Shown: piece by piece, positions 7,793 to 9,549 of the stretch
Layout of the letters: the number at the start of each line of letters is the position of its first letter
How positions within the stretch are numbered: the first letter of the stretch is position 1
Source of the DNA: Candidatus Poribacteria bacterium
Lineage (GTDB): Bacteria > Poribacteria > WGA-4E > GCA-2687025
Direction of reading: 5' to 3'
Assembly (NCBI GenBank): GCA_002687025.1
Contig: NYZG01000182.1
Span: 1 to 9,549, forward strand
Length of the DNA: 9,549 nucleotides
The notes under the pieces: model-generated
Told to the model about the DNA's origin: nothing
Database searches by the model: none
The model's input: the letters and a program-made list of their open reading frames with translations, nothing else
Translations under genes and position numbers: made by a program

Positions 7793-7821
7793 TTGCCGAG
7801 GTGTATCTGTGAGGCTATTGT
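7793..7821 (+). promoter_or_regulatory. Candidate sigma-70-type promoter for the WD40 gene
   Basis: TTGCCG (7793-7798) and TATTGT (7816-7821) are separated by exactly 17 bp and each matches four of six consensus positions. Transcription would start near 7828, leaving a leader of about 90 nt. That leader includes a small TCTGG-tcttg-CCAGA hairpin at 7869-7883. Confidence 0.35.
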
Positions 7822-7903
7822 GCACCTGGCCAGTAGAGGCGGGATTGGCGGCGTGCTCCCCGCGGCCTTCTGGTCTTGCCAGACTGCCTCAGTCACCACG
7901 GAT

Positions 7904-7909
7904 AAGGGG
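7904..7909 (+). promoter_or_regulatory. Ribosome-binding site that favours ATG 7918
   Basis: AAGGGG precedes three consecutive ATG codons (7912, 7915, 7918) by 2, 5 and 8 nt. The third has the usual spacing, and the second is also possible. The first is too close. Confidence 0.6.
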
Positions 7910-7917
7910 CCATGATG

Positions 7918-9452
7918 ATGGTCAGGCTGAATGTGCGTTGTGCCGTCTCGGTTATATCTCTGGCGTGCGCTGTTTGCCTAGTGTGGCTGATCGTGCCTGG
8001 TGCGTGGGGACAGCTTCGTACGTCTCCGCCGACAGCCCGTCTCGGGACAGGCAATGTACAGGCGGTGTCCTACTCTCCCGACGGCTCCCTGATCGCAGTA
8101 GGTGAGAACTCCGGCATCTGGCTCCGCGATGCGCATGATTCCCATGCCGTGGCGCGCTCCCACGGCGCCACAGGCCTTGTACGAGCGCTGACCTTTACGC
8201 CGGGCGGGCGTCTGCTGTCTGCAGGTGCAGACGGCGTTGTGCGCTTGTGGGACGTGCCCTCGATGCAGGAGCGCCGACAGTTCGTTGGGCTCCAGGACCA
8301 GGCACATGCCGTTGTAGCGACGCCAGACGGCACAACCGTTGCTGCGGCGGGTCTCTCCGACGCTGAGGGCATCTGTATGTGGGATGTCGCTACGGGCACT
8401 GTGCTCCGTCGCCTGAGTGGCGCTGCTCCGCTTTCGATGAGCCCGGATGGCCGTTGCTTAGCAGCAAGTGGTGTCCTGCCCAACACGATCAGCCTATACG
8501 ACCCGAGTTCGGGATCCGCGGTTGGCACACTGGATGGACTCGCCAGCCGTGCCTTTTCCCTAGCTTTCAGCCCTGGAGGACGGCTGCTTGCATCTGGCGA
8601 GGGCTCTGGTCAGGTGCGAGTGTGGGATGTCGAAGCGCGCCAGCAGATTGGGCTCCTGTCCGAACACAGAGCGCCCGTGCAGGCAGTTGCTTTCGCACCA
8701 GATGGCTCGTCGATGGCTTGCGGCGACCGTCTTGGGGAGTTAGTCGTGTGGGACTACGCGACGGGGGCCTCCGTGTCTCTTTCTGGGTCCGAGACGGCGG
8801 CGTCCAAACCCTCACGTTTGCGCCAGATGGGCGTTCTCTCATTACCGGTAACGGCGACCGCACGGTTGTGCGCTGGTACCTGGAAACGAACCTGCGGGAA
8901 CGCCTGCTGACGTTTGGTCATCGCGATAGGATACGTGCGATGGCGTTCGTGACGGGTACCGACCGCGTGGCTTCCGTTGGTGGCGGCGATCTCCTGCTCT
9001 GGGATCTGGAGACGCTCAGCCTGGAGGGAGCCATTGAGAACGTCGAGAACGCCTACGCTGGCTCGGCCCTCAGTCCAGACGGGCGGATGTTCGCTTCTGG
9101 CGAAGTGTCTTTCGATCTCAGCCGGACGCACAGCGTGCGAGTGTGGGACGTCGTGACGCAGCAACTCCTGGTCGAGCTCCCCGGACACCAGCAGCCTGTG
9201 CTTGAGCTAGCCTTCAGCGCCGATGGTTCACTCCTCGCGTCCGCAGGAGGGCCGCTGCTGCTCCTCGCGGCGCCGGCACGGGAGGCCCAGATACCCGAGG
9301 GACCAGCTACCGTTCGCGTATGGGAGACGCAGACGTGGCAAGAGGCGGCTGCTTTCCAGCCTGGGAACTCCCCGTGGGAAGTCCCACATGGAATGCAGTT
9401 CAGCCCGGACGGGCAGTACCTCACCTATAGCTATGACGGCTCCCATCACTGA
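7918..9452 (+). pseudogene. Exported WD40-repeat protein, frameshifted and C-terminally truncated
   Basis: The product begins MVRLNVRCAVSVISLACAVC, followed by LVWLIVPGAWG-Q, a Sec signal peptide or anchor, so the propeller would be outside the cytoplasm. WD40 repeats follow, each with an SPDG/APDG turn and a closing W-D: for example VSYSPDG-GIWLRD, LTFTPGG-VRLWD, LAFSPGG-VRVWD and VAFAPDG-LVVWD. Six repeats are in the first frame. At 8794-8801 (GAG ACG GCG GCG TCC) the frame is lost, and the original frame stops at 8910. The next repeat (GVQTLTFAPDG) continues in the -1 frame from 8799 to the TGA at 9450-9452, giving about 510 residues when joined. About ten and a half repeats are present. 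The last stops at QFSPDGQYLTYSYDGSHH without its W-D strand, which suits truncation. A one-base deletion, or a sequencing or assembly error, explains the shift. WD40 propellers are protein-interaction scaffolds; no partner is suggested by the neighbours. Confidence 0.8.
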
Positions 9453-9492
9453 GATATGGTCGGAAGTTGTGTATGGGGAGGATGAAGCAGGC

Positions 9493-9545
9493 GGCGTATC
9501 CTTGGTGGACCTGAACACCACCAATCCTGAAAGGATGGATACGCC
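9493..9545 (+). promoter_or_regulatory. Three-way-junction leader before an ATG at the window edge
   Basis: GGCGTATCC (9493-9501) pairs perfectly with GGATACGCC (9537-9545). Inside it, TTGGTGG (9502-9508) pairs with CCACCAA (9518-9524), and TCCT (9525-9528) pairs with AGGA (9532-9535). All three stems abut, giving a compact three-way junction. The AAAGGA in the third arm is a Shine-Dalgarno-like sequence 10 nt before ATG 9546-9548, and stem 1 ends directly at that ATG. The structure would hide the ribosome-binding site of whatever gene begins there. Similar fold-back of start regions is known for transposase mRNAs of some insertion sequences. The following gene is not in the window, so this may instead be a terminator or an inverted-repeat element. 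Confidence 0.5.
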
Positions 9546-9549
9546 ATGC

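Noticed and set aside
7248..7911. Several 70-165-codon open frames on both strands between the tape-measure-like gene and the WD40 gene
   Set aside because: They have no good ribosome-binding sites, biased Arg/Pro/Ser composition and mutually overlapping frames. None looks like a real protein.
8799..8812. Programmed -1 frameshifting at the AAACCC near the WD40 frame change
   Set aside because: The bases are not in the X-XXY-YYZ phasing needed, and a structured stimulator is not evident.

Overview
This is a GC-rich stretch of an uncultured-type bacterial chromosome. The taxon cannot be fixed from the sequence. The exported WD40 protein has a first repeat of the form SPDG-x-AVG-x(3)-GIWLRDA, which I associate from memory with Candidatus Poribacteria and similar uncultured marine lineages. 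This is a weak inference.

Layout. Positions 1-4824, minus strand, hold three tightly spaced tandem paralogues transcribed leftwards (4824>3361, 3341>1860, 1831>off the left edge). Each has an N-terminal alpha/alpha-toroid domain of the terpenoid-cyclase/prenyltransferase fold, with two QW-like motifs (QxxDGGWG type). A small C-terminal beta-propeller with five recognisable blades follows. The middle copy carries DVDDT, which matches the DXDD signature of class II terpene cyclases; the flanking copies have DVED and PMDD. The last gene has an extra C-terminal domain and runs out of the window. The first gene lacks a signal peptide and the next two appear to have one. A 17-bp dyad (TTGATAC-CAA-GTATCAA) lies 40 bp before the first gene and may be its operator.

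Positions 5091-7247, minus strand, hold a 718-residue protein with a GTG start and a very strong Shine-Dalgarno. Its N-terminus looks like a phage tail tape-measure protein, but no other tail gene is visible. A hairpin at 5033-5060 may end its transcript. About 0.5 kb of apparently gene-free DNA (7248-7792) separates it from the rightward-facing locus.

Positions 7793-9452, plus strand, hold a promoter candidate and a secreted WD40-repeat gene. The gene is broken by a single-base frameshift near 8797 and ends in the middle of its eleventh repeat. Within 41 bp of its stop, 9493-9545 can fold into a three-way junction. One arm of this structure pairs with the Shine-Dalgarno of an ATG at 9546, the last codon of the window. 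The best explanation I have is the left end of a mobile element, or another gene with a structured leader, but this is an inference from 100 bp at the edge.

The toroid-propeller cluster looks like a co-transcribed, expanded family with diverged active-site residues and is the most likely novel system here. The tape-measure-like gene and broken WD40 gene suggest an accessory, rearranging region.
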